Below are positions 18,535 to 28,761 of a stretch of DNA of 64,000 bases, in pieces. Each line of letters begins with the position of its first letter. Position 1 is the first letter of the stretch. Position numbers and translations under genes: made by a program. The notes under the pieces are model-generated. The model searched no databases. It was not told where the DNA came from and saw only the letters and a list, made by a program, of their open reading frames with translations. This stretch comes from Saprospiraceae bacterium (lineage in GTDB: Bacteria > Bacteroidota > Bacteroidia > Chitinophagales > Saprospiraceae). Location: the NCBI GenBank assembly GCA_016715105.1, contig JADKBO010000015.1:100023-164022 (forward strand), written 5' to 3'.

Positions 18535-20496
18535 TTAATAGGTAAAACCTAATTTGGTCAGTCCACTTTGAATTTCTGGTGCCGACATAAATAAATTCCA
18601 CAAAAGTCCGGTTCTTTGGTTTTCGATCATACATACAATAGGCCCTTGATCTATGGCTAAATACGAATCTGCATACCAATTGGCTGATTGATTAAAGGCG
18701 TCATAAAAGCCATATTGACCCCAAGTTTTATCTCCCAATTTGTAATAGAAATGTCTCAAAGCAGCCATTGATTCTTTTGGCGTATAAGGCATTGAAGAAA
18801 GCGCTGCTGTAGGTGTGATGACACCTCTATCGTTGTCAGGACTGTGGGCTGAGTAACCATTATTTCCGTCGCTGGCTGTCAAACCCCAACAATCGGCACT
18901 GTATCCAGCATATTTCTGCGGATTGGCTATGCAGTAGGCTCTATTTATGAGTGTATGATTGGTATTTTGCTCCCAATAATTGGCATATTGATCCTTTAAA
19001 TTACGGGGATCTAATCCCAAAAATGAATAATGCGTAAAAAACAAGGGTCCACCTCTTCCTGATCCAAGTGGCAATTTATAAGTATAATAAGTGTTCCCGT
19101 TTTTGATGGCGCCATTTCTAGCATAACCAGATTTGTACACATTAGCTTCGATGCTGTGACTTGGAGATGAAGCTGCCAAGACATAAACAATGAGTCCTTC
19201 ATTATGCCCTCTGATTGGTAGATTCATGTCCCAGTCAAAATTTGGAGACCAATGCCAATAAAGGACACTCTGTCCATTTTTCGTATACCAGTCCCACTCT
19301 ACTGCATTCCACAAGTTATTTATTCTGGTGATGAGGGCTGCTTCTCGAGAAACATTTGGATTCAGATATTGTCGCAATGTGATAAGTCCTTGGATCATGA
19401 AAGCTGATTCAACTAAATCTCCACCGTGATCTTTAGGGCTAAATGGAATGACTTTACCTGAAGCACCGTGCATCCAGTGTGACCATACACCATGAAATCT
19501 ATCCGCATTTCGCAAAAAACTGAGCATGATTTCCCATCTTCCAAGTGCCTGATCCCGAGTTATAAAACCTCTTTCTACCGCTACGATCATGGCCATTATA
19601 CCAAAACCAGATCCTCCCGAAGTAACGACATCACCACTCGTATTTCTTTCTCTGGCCATACCACTTACTGGATGTCCAAATTCCCAAAAATATTGGAATG
19701 TCTTTTCTTGCACAAGGTCAAGTAATTGATCATCAGTTAAGTTGGGAAAGCTTGTAAAAATCAGATACTCTTTTGCCATAAAAGCCTTGCCAGTCTCAGT
19801 GCCGAGCCCTTCCAAAATTCTGAATCGGAACTCTCTAAACAACGTCATTGGGCTTGAAGTACTTACTTCATAAACACCTGAGCCTTGCCTTATTACGTTG
19901 ACAGAAAGACTACTTCCGCCTCCACTTACTGTGATATATTTCCGAAGGATTGTTGCATCCACATCGTGACTGAGGTAAAGGGTGTACTTTGCATTTACAT
20001 CCACGCCTTCATTTCTGGCAGAAACTTCCAATAGGCGACCTCCAATTTTGAGTGAATCAACCACCAATGGGTTATTCTCTACTTCAAATGTCAAGTTTTT
20101 CCCATCGAATGTTTCTCCATTGAGGCCTTTAACGGTGGATGGAATGCTCAAAACATATTTAATGCCTTCTCGGAAACCTTGATTGGGGGTGATTGTAATT
20201 GTTTTTTGATCAATCGATAATTGAGCTACGATTTGTTCTGTTGTAGCTCCTGGATTACCTTCAAGTTTAATTGCATCCACTGTTGCAGGTGAAATCATTT
20301 TATCAAAGACCAAATTAATCGCTATTTGATCAGAAGGAATGATCACTTCAGAAAGAATAGAAATTGTACCAACTTTGGCCTCAAGTAATTGAACCTTACC
20401 TTTGTCAATATCTTCTGGTTTGTCTTTCCCACAAGACATCATTGTAAAAATAGCCAACAAGCCAATCAAGGATGATTTCCATAAATTTCTAACCAT
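18535..20496 (-). CDS. GH144-type glucanase with N-terminal Ig-like domains, lipoprotein
   Basis: A 653-residue paralogue of the preceding enzyme. The start chosen is the ATG at 20496, because it gives a clean lipoprotein signal ending FTMMSC; a TTG at 20511 would overlap the SusD stop. Residues about 30-225 look like two Ig-like (Big_5-type) domains (IAINLVFDKMISPATVDAIKL; TITPNQGFREG). The catalytic alpha/alpha-barrel follows with FQYFWEFGHPVSGMARER, TSGGSGFGIMAMIVAVERGF, GVWSHWMHG and YWHWSPNFDW. The added domains probably present the enzyme at the surface. Two catalytic paralogues side by side suggest different chain lengths or linkages. Confidence 0.88.
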   Translation of the reverse strand: MVRNLWKSSLIGLLAIFTMMSCGKDKPEDIDKGKVQLLEAKVGTISILSEVIIPSDQIAINLVFDKMISPATVDAIKLEGNPGATTEQIVAQLSIDQKTITITPNQGFREGIKYVLSIPSTVKGLNGETFDGKNLTFEVENNPLVVDSLKIGGRLLEVSARNEGVDVNAKYTLYLSHDVDATILRKYITVSGGGSSLSVNVIRQGSGVYEVSTSSPMTLFREFRFRILEGLGTETGKAFMAKEYLIFTSFPNLTDDQLLDLVQEKTFQYFWEFGHPVSGMARERNTSGDVVTSGGSGFGIMAMIVAVERGFITRDQALGRWEIMLSFLRNADRFHGVWSHWMHGASGKVIPFSPKDHGGDLVESAFMIQGLITLRQYLNPNVSREAALITRINNLWNAVEWDWYTKNGQSVLYWHWSPNFDWDMNLPIRGHNEGLIVYVLAASSPSHSIEANVYKSGYARNGAIKNGNTYYTYKLPLGSGRGGPLFFTHYSFLGLDPRNLKDQYANYWEQNTNHTLINRAYCIANPQKYAGYSADCWGLTASDGNNGYSAHSPDNDRGVITPTAALSSMPYTPKESMAALRHFYYKLGDKTWGQYGFYDAFNQSANWYADSYLAIDQGPIVCMIENQRTGLLWNLFMSAPEIQSGLTKLGFTY

Positions 20497-20507
20497 AACT
20501 TGACTTA

Positions 20508-21989
20508 TCAATATCCTGGATTTTGTTTCAAGTTGCCCGTAGTCAAGTCAATTTCCGTTTGAGGTAAAGGAAATAATTCATGTTTTCCTGTAATGAAATT
20601 TTTACCAAGTTTTGTAAACACTTCTGACTGGATTCCCCATCTTTTGAGATCAAACCACCTATGTTGCTCCAAAGCTAATTCTACCCTTCTTTCTTTCCTG
20701 ATGGCCGTTCTCAGGTCAGACTGATTGGTTATTGTAAGGTCTTTTAATATGAAATTATTCGACCCTCTAGCTCTTTTTCTTACTTGATTGACGTATTCCA
20801 AAGCTTTTGCACTGTTTCCAACTTCATTGGCAGCTTCTGCTGCAACCAGAAGTACGTCTGCATATCTTAAAATTCTAATGTTTCCTGGTCCATTATCTTG
20901 AAGTCCCGCATGCGCTGGCACCCAAGCTTTTTGATTGAATCTTTCATTGAAAATATCAGGATTATCCTGAACTTGCGTAACTCCGTCAGGTAAAATTTCA
21001 CCCACGTAAATTACAGTTGCTTGTCTTCTAGGATCACCAGGTTCATAAGCCGCAACTAGATCATCACTTGGCCGATTGAAACCCCAGCCCAAATTTGGAA
21101 TACCTCTCACACCTTGAACCATGTTGTATGGTGTTGCACCTGGGCCAGCAACCGCCGCCTGTAGGGCTACCGCTCCGATTTCAAAAACGCTTTCTGTACC
21201 ATTTTCATTAGCTTCTGTGAAAATGAGATTATACTGAGGAACCAATTGATATTGATTGCTATTGATGATTTCTTCACACAGCGCTAAAGCCTCGGCATTT
21301 TTCTTTTCCAATAAGTACAACTTGGCAAGGATTCCTTTTGCAGCACCTTTTGTTGCTCTTCCTAGGTCAGGAGATGCGTACTCTGATTTTTCTGGCAAAC
21401 TTGCAATAGCATCTTTCAAATCCTTTTCAACAAAATCATATATCTCTTGAACACTGCTTTGAGTTTGTGTAAAATATTCATTATCAGCCAATTGTTTATC
21501 AACTAATGGAACTTCGCCAAACCATTGTACCAACCTAAAGTAACAAAAAGCTCTGATGAATTTGGCCTCGCCAACCAATCGATTTTTGAGCCCTTCATTC
21601 ATATCAATGGCTGGGATATTAATAATGGCTTGATTTGCTCTACTGATACTGTTGTAATGTCCCAACCAAATGGTAGAAAAGGTTTGATTGGTGGCGTCAA
21701 AAAGAAAATCGTCTATTTCTTTCAAAAACAAACCATCATTCTCCGAACTTCCCTTATCTGAATCGTCACTGATCACATCGGTTGCTCCTATATAAGGCAA
21801 GCCACAAAATTCCCAAGATCTAAAATTCGCATAAACTGCATTGACTGCCTGAATGGCGTGAGTTTCTGTTTTGAAAAAGGATTCTGAAGTCAATTGCCCC
21901 AAAGGCTTTTTGTCCAAAAATTCATCTCCACAAGCACTCATAATGAAGATCATAAATACCAAGCCTATATTATTTATTATTCTCATCAT
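20508..21989 (-). CDS. SusD/RagB family glycan-binding lipoprotein
   Basis: A 493-residue surface lipoprotein (signal ends MIFIMSAC, then GDEFLDKKPLGQLTSESFF). The SusD-like N-terminal TPR part (AVNAVYANFRSWEF..., LVGEAKFIRAFCYFRLVQWFG) and the C-terminal region (ALEYVNQVRKRARG; RKERRVELALEQHRWFDLKRWG; FPLPQTEIDLTTGNLKQNPGY) are complete. It forms the lid over the SusC channel and captures glycan chains. It starts 3 bp after SusC and ends TGA-TAA. Confidence 0.96.
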   Translation of the reverse strand: MMRIINNIGLVFMIFIMSACGDEFLDKKPLGQLTSESFFKTETHAIQAVNAVYANFRSWEFCGLPYIGATDVISDDSDKGSSENDGLFLKEIDDFLFDATNQTFSTIWLGHYNSISRANQAIINIPAIDMNEGLKNRLVGEAKFIRAFCYFRLVQWFGEVPLVDKQLADNEYFTQTQSSVQEIYDFVEKDLKDAIASLPEKSEYASPDLGRATKGAAKGILAKLYLLEKKNAEALALCEEIINSNQYQLVPQYNLIFTEANENGTESVFEIGAVALQAAVAGPGATPYNMVQGVRGIPNLGWGFNRPSDDLVAAYEPGDPRRQATVIYVGEILPDGVTQVQDNPDIFNERFNQKAWVPAHAGLQDNGPGNIRILRYADVLLVAAEAANEVGNSAKALEYVNQVRKRARGSNNFILKDLTITNQSDLRTAIRKERRVELALEQHRWFDLKRWGIQSEVFTKLGKNFITGKHELFPLPQTEIDLTTGNLKQNPGY

Positions 21990-21992
21990 TTT

Positions 21993-24968
21993 TTAAATTT
22001 TAGCATTTACACCAAATTGTATAGACTTAGCTAAAGGATATGTACCTCCATCAAAGCCTACATTAAAACTATTGGATCCATTTGGAAATTCTGGAGTATA
22101 TCCACTAAACTTCTGTTTTGTCCAAAGGTTGGTTCCAGATATATAAAATCTCAAATTCGTAATTTTAATTTTTTGAGTTATTGAAGCAGGAATGGTGTAT
22201 CCTAAGCTCACATTTCTCAATCTGATGAATGAACCATCTTCAATAAATCGGTCACTGACTCGATAATTATGGCCGCCATTGGTCACTCGAGGTTCGTTAT
22301 CACTCGGCTGCTCTGGTGTCCATGCATTGGCTACTCTTTGTTCCCAGTTATAAACTCCAAATCGAGAAGTTTCTTTTTCGTTGAATACTTTATTACCGCT
22401 CACTCCGAAAAAATCAATGTTTAGATCAAGACCTTTCCAGTCAAAAGATGCATTAAAACCATAAGTTAAGGTGGGAATTGGACTACCCAAATTCACTCTA
22501 TCATCTCCGTCCAAGATTCCGTCTCCATTCGTATCTACATATTTGATATCACCTGGTTTTTCATTACCCAATTTTGGAGAATTGGCAATTTCTTCAGTAG
22601 ATTGAAAAATTCCATCTGTTTTGAAGCCATAAAAAGAACCAATTGGCAAACCAACTTCAGTTTTTGTTGCTGGCTCTCCATTGATGAATGCTGAAAAGAT
22701 TTCTGTTTTTCCTTGGGCCAATTTTCTTACCTCATTGGAAACAGGAGAAATGTTGGCACTAAATGCATAGGTAACGGTTCTAGCTTCTCTCCAATTGAAG
22801 GTTAGATCCCAACCTTTATTGATTACTTGCGCCGTATTTACAAATGGATTGTTTTGAGAACCAACGTAGTCTGGAATAGGAACATCAGCAATGATGTCAA
22901 AAGTATTTCTGACGTACCAATCTGCCTCCAAAGAAAATCTGCCGTCTAGAAAACCTGCTTCCACTCCAATGTCAGACTGCTTAGATGATTCCCATTTGAG
23001 GTTTGGATTGGAGGCTGATAAAATTGTAGCTCCTGTATTGATGCTCTCACCTCCTCCAAAAACTGCATATAAAGCACTGGTCACCACCGCAGAAGTCGGA
23101 TATCTATTTCCAATTGCTTGGTTTCCCAAAATTCCATAACTGGCTTTAAATTTTAGTCTTTCAAAGATGTTGAGTTTCTGTACAAAAGCTTCACGGCTGG
23201 CATTCCATCCCAAACCGATTGAAGGGAAATATCCTGTTCTGTTATCAGGCTTAAATCTACTCGATTTGTCTACCCTCATGGAAGCCGTCAACAAATACCG
23301 GTCATTATATGTATAGTTTGTTCTGAACAACAAAGAATTAAGTGCTTCTTCCGATGCTCCACCAAAATTCATTTGTGTGGTATCATTTCCTGCTGAAAGA
23401 AATAATAATTCATCTGTCGTTCCAGGAAAGTTTTCTCTACTAGCACCAATTTCGTTACTGGTACGTTCTTCGGCTGTGAAGCCTGCTAAAACATTGACAC
23501 TGTGTTTTTCCCATTCGTTGAGGTAACTCAGCGTTTGCTCCCATATCCAGTTATTGTTGCCACCTTCTCTCACACTGAGTCGCTCATTATTATTGAGTTG
23601 TGATGCACTAACCGCAAATTTTGGTTCGAAGTATTTACTTTCTGATTTATTGAAATCGTAACCATAATTACTTCTAAATCTGAAGTGTTTGAGAAATTTG
23701 ATTTCCGCAAAAAGGTTTCCTAGAAGCGATGTACCTTTTCCAAAGTTGTTGCTTTTATAAAACTGATCAGCTGCTGGGTTTCCCAATGCCAAACCATAAA
23801 AAGTCGGGTCAGTGAAGTTGCCATTGGCATCTTTTGCACTGAGGACAGGTGGCATTCTATAGGCCGAATTGATCACATTGGGCCCATTCTGACTATTGGA
23901 ACTTGCATATGCCGCATTACTTCCTACAGTCATCCACGGATTTACTTGAAACTGAGTATTTAACCTTACAGTTGTTCTTTCATAGGAAGTGTTTTTCATA
24001 ATTCCATCTTGGCTGAAAAAGTTGCCACTGATGGCATAGGACATGGATTCATTTCCACCGCTCATTCCCAATTGAGCATTATATATTGGAGCCGTTTGAA
24101 GGACTTCCCTTTGCCAATCAGTACCAACTCCCAGTGAATCTGGATTGGTAAAGTAATTTTGACCTCTCAATTGATTATAAGCTCTCGCAAATTGGGAGCC
24201 ATCAAGCAATGAAATGTATTTTGCAGCTTGCTGTTGTCCTGTGAATGCAGAAAAAGTTATTTCTCCATTTTTATTTTTCTTTCCTGATTTTGTTGTGATG
24301 ATGATGACACCATTTGCGCCTCTACTGCCATAAATTGCCGCCGAAGAAGCATCTTTGAGTACTTCAATACTTTCTATATCTTGAGGGTTGAGGAAGTCTG
24401 CATCGTAGGTAATCATACCATCTATGACATACAAGGGATTGGAATTGTTGAGCGTACCCGTGCCACGAATTCTGATTACCGCACTTTCTCCCGGTTTTCC
24501 AGACGGCGGAGAGGCATAAACTCCTGCAATTTTGCCTTGTAAAGCCTGAGCAAAATTTGGTGTAGGTATTCTTTGTATTTCTTCTCCTTTGAGCGAGGAA
24601 ACAGCTCCAGTAAGGTCACTTTTCTTTTGTACTCCATAACCCACTACCACGACTTGATCAATCAAGACTCCACTCTCTTTGAGCACTATATCAATCAATG
24701 GTCGCGAATCAATCGGAATGATCATTTCACTAAAACCTACATAACTGATAGAAATTGTAGCAGTTGGCCCACTCACATCCAGAACAAATTTACCATCCAG
24801 ATCAGTGGTAGTTCCGTTTGCTGTTCCTTGTTCTAAAATGGTTGCGCCTATCAAAGGTTCTGCTCCACTTTCACTGATTACAGTACCAGATACCGTAAAC
24901 TGAGCATTCATTTTCAAAATTACCAAAACAATGAGTAATGCAATGAAGTAGTATTTTTTCTTATCCAT
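21993..24968 (-). CDS. SusC/RagA family TonB-linked outer-membrane transporter
   Basis: A 991-residue TonB-dependent transporter. The start at 24968 gives a proper signal peptide (MDKKKYYFIALLIVLVILKMNAQ); a longer reading from 25040 adds nothing meaningful. Then come a CarboxypepD_reg domain (TVSGTVISESGAEPLIGATI), the TonB-box region with VVVVGYGVQKKSDLTGAVSS, the plug (YVIDGMITYDADFLNPQDIESIEVLKDASSAAIYGSR, in parts) and the barrel ending SIQFGVNAKI. It imports oligosaccharides in partnership with the SusD gene just downstream. Confidence 0.95.
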   Translation of the reverse strand: MDKKKYYFIALLIVLVILKMNAQFTVSGTVISESGAEPLIGATILEQGTANGTTTDLDGKFVLDVSGPTATISISYVGFSEMIIPIDSRPLIDIVLKESGVLIDQVVVVGYGVQKKSDLTGAVSSLKGEEIQRIPTPNFAQALQGKIAGVYASPPSGKPGESAVIRIRGTGTLNNSNPLYVIDGMITYDADFLNPQDIESIEVLKDASSAAIYGSRGANGVIIITTKSGKKNKNGEITFSAFTGQQQAAKYISLLDGSQFARAYNQLRGQNYFTNPDSLGVGTDWQREVLQTAPIYNAQLGMSGGNESMSYAISGNFFSQDGIMKNTSYERTTVRLNTQFQVNPWMTVGSNAAYASSNSQNGPNVINSAYRMPPVLSAKDANGNFTDPTFYGLALGNPAADQFYKSNNFGKGTSLLGNLFAEIKFLKHFRFRSNYGYDFNKSESKYFEPKFAVSASQLNNNERLSVREGGNNNWIWEQTLSYLNEWEKHSVNVLAGFTAEERTSNEIGASRENFPGTTDELLFLSAGNDTTQMNFGGASEEALNSLLFRTNYTYNDRYLLTASMRVDKSSRFKPDNRTGYFPSIGLGWNASREAFVQKLNIFERLKFKASYGILGNQAIGNRYPTSAVVTSALYAVFGGGESINTGATILSASNPNLKWESSKQSDIGVEAGFLDGRFSLEADWYVRNTFDIIADVPIPDYVGSQNNPFVNTAQVINKGWDLTFNWREARTVTYAFSANISPVSNEVRKLAQGKTEIFSAFINGEPATKTEVGLPIGSFYGFKTDGIFQSTEEIANSPKLGNEKPGDIKYVDTNGDGILDGDDRVNLGSPIPTLTYGFNASFDWKGLDLNIDFFGVSGNKVFNEKETSRFGVYNWEQRVANAWTPEQPSDNEPRVTNGGHNYRVSDRFIEDGSFIRLRNVSLGYTIPASITQKIKITNLRFYISGTNLWTKQKFSGYTPEFPNGSNSFNVGFDGGTYPLAKSIQFGVNAKI

Positions 24969-25224
24969 GTATTTAGTTGTAAGGTATACTAATAAGATGT
25001 TGAACAATCCAGAACTTGTTGTACTAAACAACATTTCCAAAAAGATCCAATTTCCATTTTGTATAATTGAACAGAATCGTTTCTGCTCTAAGTTTTATTT
25101 GGTCGGTTTAAGGCAATTTTGGATCTTGAATATTAGATCAATATTCGAAAAATATATTTTAGAAAAGGTCGGACTCCGAAAATTTGCATTTCCATTGTCC
25201 GACCATACCCTATGTTAAAATCAT

Positions 25225-28200
25225 TTACATTTTTATAAATCTTGACTGAGCCGTCACTTGTCCTTTCAAATCATATCCCATGATGAAATAAGATCCGTTT
25301 ACCAAGTTAGAAACATTCAAATAAATATTTCCTTCTCCTGTATTCCATGATGCGCCCAATTTTTGACCAAACATGTTGTAAATATCAACCCTAGAAATTG
25401 CCGCAGCATTTTGAATGGTCAACATTTCACTCACTGGATTTGGCATAACTTCTAGTTGATCAAGTTTTACATTGTTGAAACCTACTGTTTGTCCACAACT
25501 TCCACCGTCAACAACGATATCATCAAAATAATAAACTACATCAGTCTCTGGTAAAACAGTGATATCCCAAATCAATGTGATTCTTCTATATAATCCTGCC
25601 TCGTCAATTGGATTAGGTGCATTTGCAAAATCAAATGAAACTTCTTCCCATTCGTTGGCTTTAGTGTTAGTAATAGTATTATCACCTGATCCAGCAAAAT
25701 CTGGGACAGACGCATTTTCTACTTTCATTGTAATGCCACCTACTTTTGGAGACAATACCTTCATTTTCAAAACGGTATTTGCTCCAAAGTCAATATGCGA
25801 TTCAAGATCTGCAAACATTCCTTGCCAAGGTTGTTCGCCACTTGCTTTTTCTATTGCTTTACCAACTTTTGCAGATGTATTGATGCCTTCTTTCAATGGA
25901 TTATCCACCAATTCAAATCCACCAGAATTATCAGCAGGGAAATATGACCATTTCAATGAAGTAAATGCTGCATCATCAAAATTCATCAAACAACTATTAT
26001 ATGGAGCGTGTGCAAGTTTGATATTATCAATGTAATAATTATCTACTGTTGTTGTTTCTACACCGCCATTAAAGAAAATACAAACTTTTTTGTGGTTACT
26101 TAGAGCTTGATTAGAAAAATCAACTGATAGTTTTTCCCACGAGTTTGCTTTTTTGATCTCAGTCCAAATTTCAGCACCTGGGCTAGTTCCACCTTCCAAT
26201 TTCAAAAGTACCGGAACCACAGCAGTTGATAAAACTTGCAACTCCAATTGATTAAACACGGATAAATCTATTGCCTCTGGGAAATCTGCGCAAAGAGCAG
26301 CCCAAGGTTGTGCTGGCTGATCTTTATACAAACCAACTTTGGTAGAAGCATTTCCTGTAGTATTTGGATTGTTAACAACGGTCAACAAGTCAGCGCCAGA
26401 TCCAAATGCATAATTTCTTTGACACTCAAAATCATCAATGATATTGGTAATAGGCACTGTGTTTTCACATGCATCAACAGTTGGCTCTGATTGTCTTAAA
26501 TTATCAAAGTAAAAAGTCTTTCCTGCTTCAGCAACATTTGGATTAAAAATGATTTTGATAGCAGACCAGTCTGTAGTTGCTTGAAATTCTTCAAAATTGA
26601 AAGATATAGTTTCCCAAGCACCAGGTGTTTTGATATCTCTTTCTACTTCTTTGTTTCCATCAGTAACACTTTCCAATTGGAAAATAACGGATGTACTTCC
26701 TACCGGAGCCCAAACATCTAAGTTGTATTGTGGTTTTAATGAAATGTCAATTGCCCCAGGAGCAACTGCCGCAACTGTAGAGAATGTTGATGACCCTTTC
26801 ACATACTTACCAACTTTAGCAGAAGTATTTGCACCAGTAACATCTGGATTATCTACCACATCAAAAGTACCGTGTAATGCTGTCAATTGATCCAAAGGTT
26901 CCCAAGGAAGTGAAGCTCCGTTTTCAAAATTCTCTAAATCAGTAACTATCTTCTCACCAAAATGTATAGAATCTATGTAGTAGACATCACCTTCAGCGGG
27001 TAGTTTTCCTGCGTTGAAGAATATACCGGCCTTTTTATGGCTATTTAATGCTTCTCCACTGAAATCAACAGAATAATTTACCCATTGATTTAACTCTGTT
27101 ACAGGAACAGAAATTTCTTTACCTGGAGAAGCGCCGCCTTCCAATTTAAAAAGTAAGTTACCCGTTTTAGGGGCTCATATTTTTACATTGAATTGATTTT
27201 TCTTACTGAGGTCCAATGGATTCTGAAAGTCCATCAACAAAATAGCATATTCTTCATTGAGAGGATCTACATATTTACCAACCATAGGTGACATATTCAC
27301 TGGATTTGGTGCAGGATTTGGTACAACTGTCAAACTATCCCAACCATTGGCATAAGTAGCATTCCTATTACATTCAAAATCATCTAGTACATCAGGATTC
27401 TTTGTCACTCCTTCACAAGCTCCAGCAGGAACAGCGTAAATATTATCAAAGTGATACATATCGGCGCTGGTTTCTACGCCTGGATCAAAAAACAAAATCA
27501 TTTTGGTAATGTGTTTGTAATCCTTAGCAGCAGAAAAGTCGAAAGTATATTCTTGCCACTTGCCTACGAGTCCTATGTTTTTTGTTCTTTCTATAGCTGG
27601 ACCATTTGGACCCTCCAATTTCATCAAAACTTGAGTAGCAGCTGAAGCAAGTATGCTTATCTTAATTTGATTTGAAACACTCAAGTCATATGCTACTGGA
27701 CTTTCAGCAAGTAATAAGCTATAAGCATGAGTGCCTGATTTTGTATACTTGCCAACTTTAGCTGACATGTTTACAACATTTGGCGTTGGGTTGTCTACTG
27801 GTGCTTCCAATACTCCGTCCAAACCTTTCCATCCCATCTCGTTTCCTGTCTCAAAAGTTTCAAATACATTGGTTGACTTTATGGCAACGATGTCGTCAAC
27901 ATAAAATGTTCCAACTTTTGCAGTAACAAAAGGATCCATAGCTAAGAGCATTTTGGTATGTGCAGTACCCGCAGCTGTAGAAAAATCTACGGAATACTTA
28001 ACCCATTTGTTAGCTTCTGTAATTTCTATAAATTTTTCAATGGCTTTACCGCCACCTTCCAATTTGATCAATGCTCTTGTAGGAGCAAAAGGTGCCCAAA
28101 TTTTGATGGTCATGGTATTATTGACACTCAAGTCGGCAGGACTGGCTAAATCTCCAAGTGCAAAGCAAAAATCAGATGTGCCACTGTTGGCCCATTTTCC

Positions 28201-28386
28201 GACATTGTCGCTATTATTAACAGTGTCTTTTGCTGGGTTAGCAACTGGACCTGTATAAACAAGTGAATTTAATCCCGCCCAGGCTATGTCTGAAGCGCCG
28301 CCTTCAAAATCCTCATATACGGTCTGACCGAATGCGGACATGGCGAAAAGCAAAGAAAAAATAAGTAAGTGTAAACTTTTCTTCAT
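25225..28386 (-). CDS. T9SS-secreted protein with six repeated jelly-roll-like modules, interrupted by in-frame TGA
   Basis: A 1053-codon gene read as two ORFs (28386-27175 and 27144-25225) in the same frame. After a signal peptide (ends AMSAFG) there are six modules of about 150-180 residues, each opening with a DFE/NFE..W motif, a VGKY/VGKW strand, an LxKLEGG strand, a W..xSVDFS strand and closing YYxDNI. They resemble carbohydrate-binding beta-sandwiches. The last about 80 residues (MPNPVSEMLTI...GSYFIMG..RFIKM) are a T9SS type A sorting domain. The TGA at 27175-27177 takes the place of the Trp in the KIWAP motif seen in sister modules. Position before SusC suggests a surface glycan-binding role (inference). 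Confidence 0.8.
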
Positions 28387-28761
28387 GGTGACTTTAATTT
28401 GATTCGAAAAAATGATTTGAATTTTTTTTGTTTATTACTTGTTATGAAAGTGCAACCACTATGGTGGATATACTTTGTGGTAACGAATTGGTCAAAACTA
28501 AACCTATAATTGCATAAATGCAAGTCCAAAGCAGTTAAAGCCACCTCACAAAAAACTCATCATATTAAAAATATAGCTAATGTATCACTACTCAAATGTT
28601 GAAATATGGATACAATTATGCTTGATTTTCAGATTTTTATACTTAGTGTAATAAATACAAACTGATTTAGTCACCTCATCATGTAAAAACTGAATATTTT
28701 TTTCAATTTGAATAATTCTTGATACTCCTACCCATATTGGAGTGTATATAAAAAGCCGTTT
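28387..28761. promoter_or_regulatory. Upstream region of the glucan utilisation operon
   Basis: A 375-bp non-coding gap between the regulator gene and the operon head, both on the minus strand. It must carry the operon promoter and the regulator's target. A short dyad CCAC-TATG-GTGG near 28456-28467 is the only symmetry noticed; no TAnnTTTG box stands out. Confidence 0.4.

Noticed and set aside
27144..27177. TGA read as Trp (recoding)
   Set aside because: TGA ends other genes here (SusD, the 38-residue protein) and Trp is written TGG throughout; one mutation or base error is simpler.
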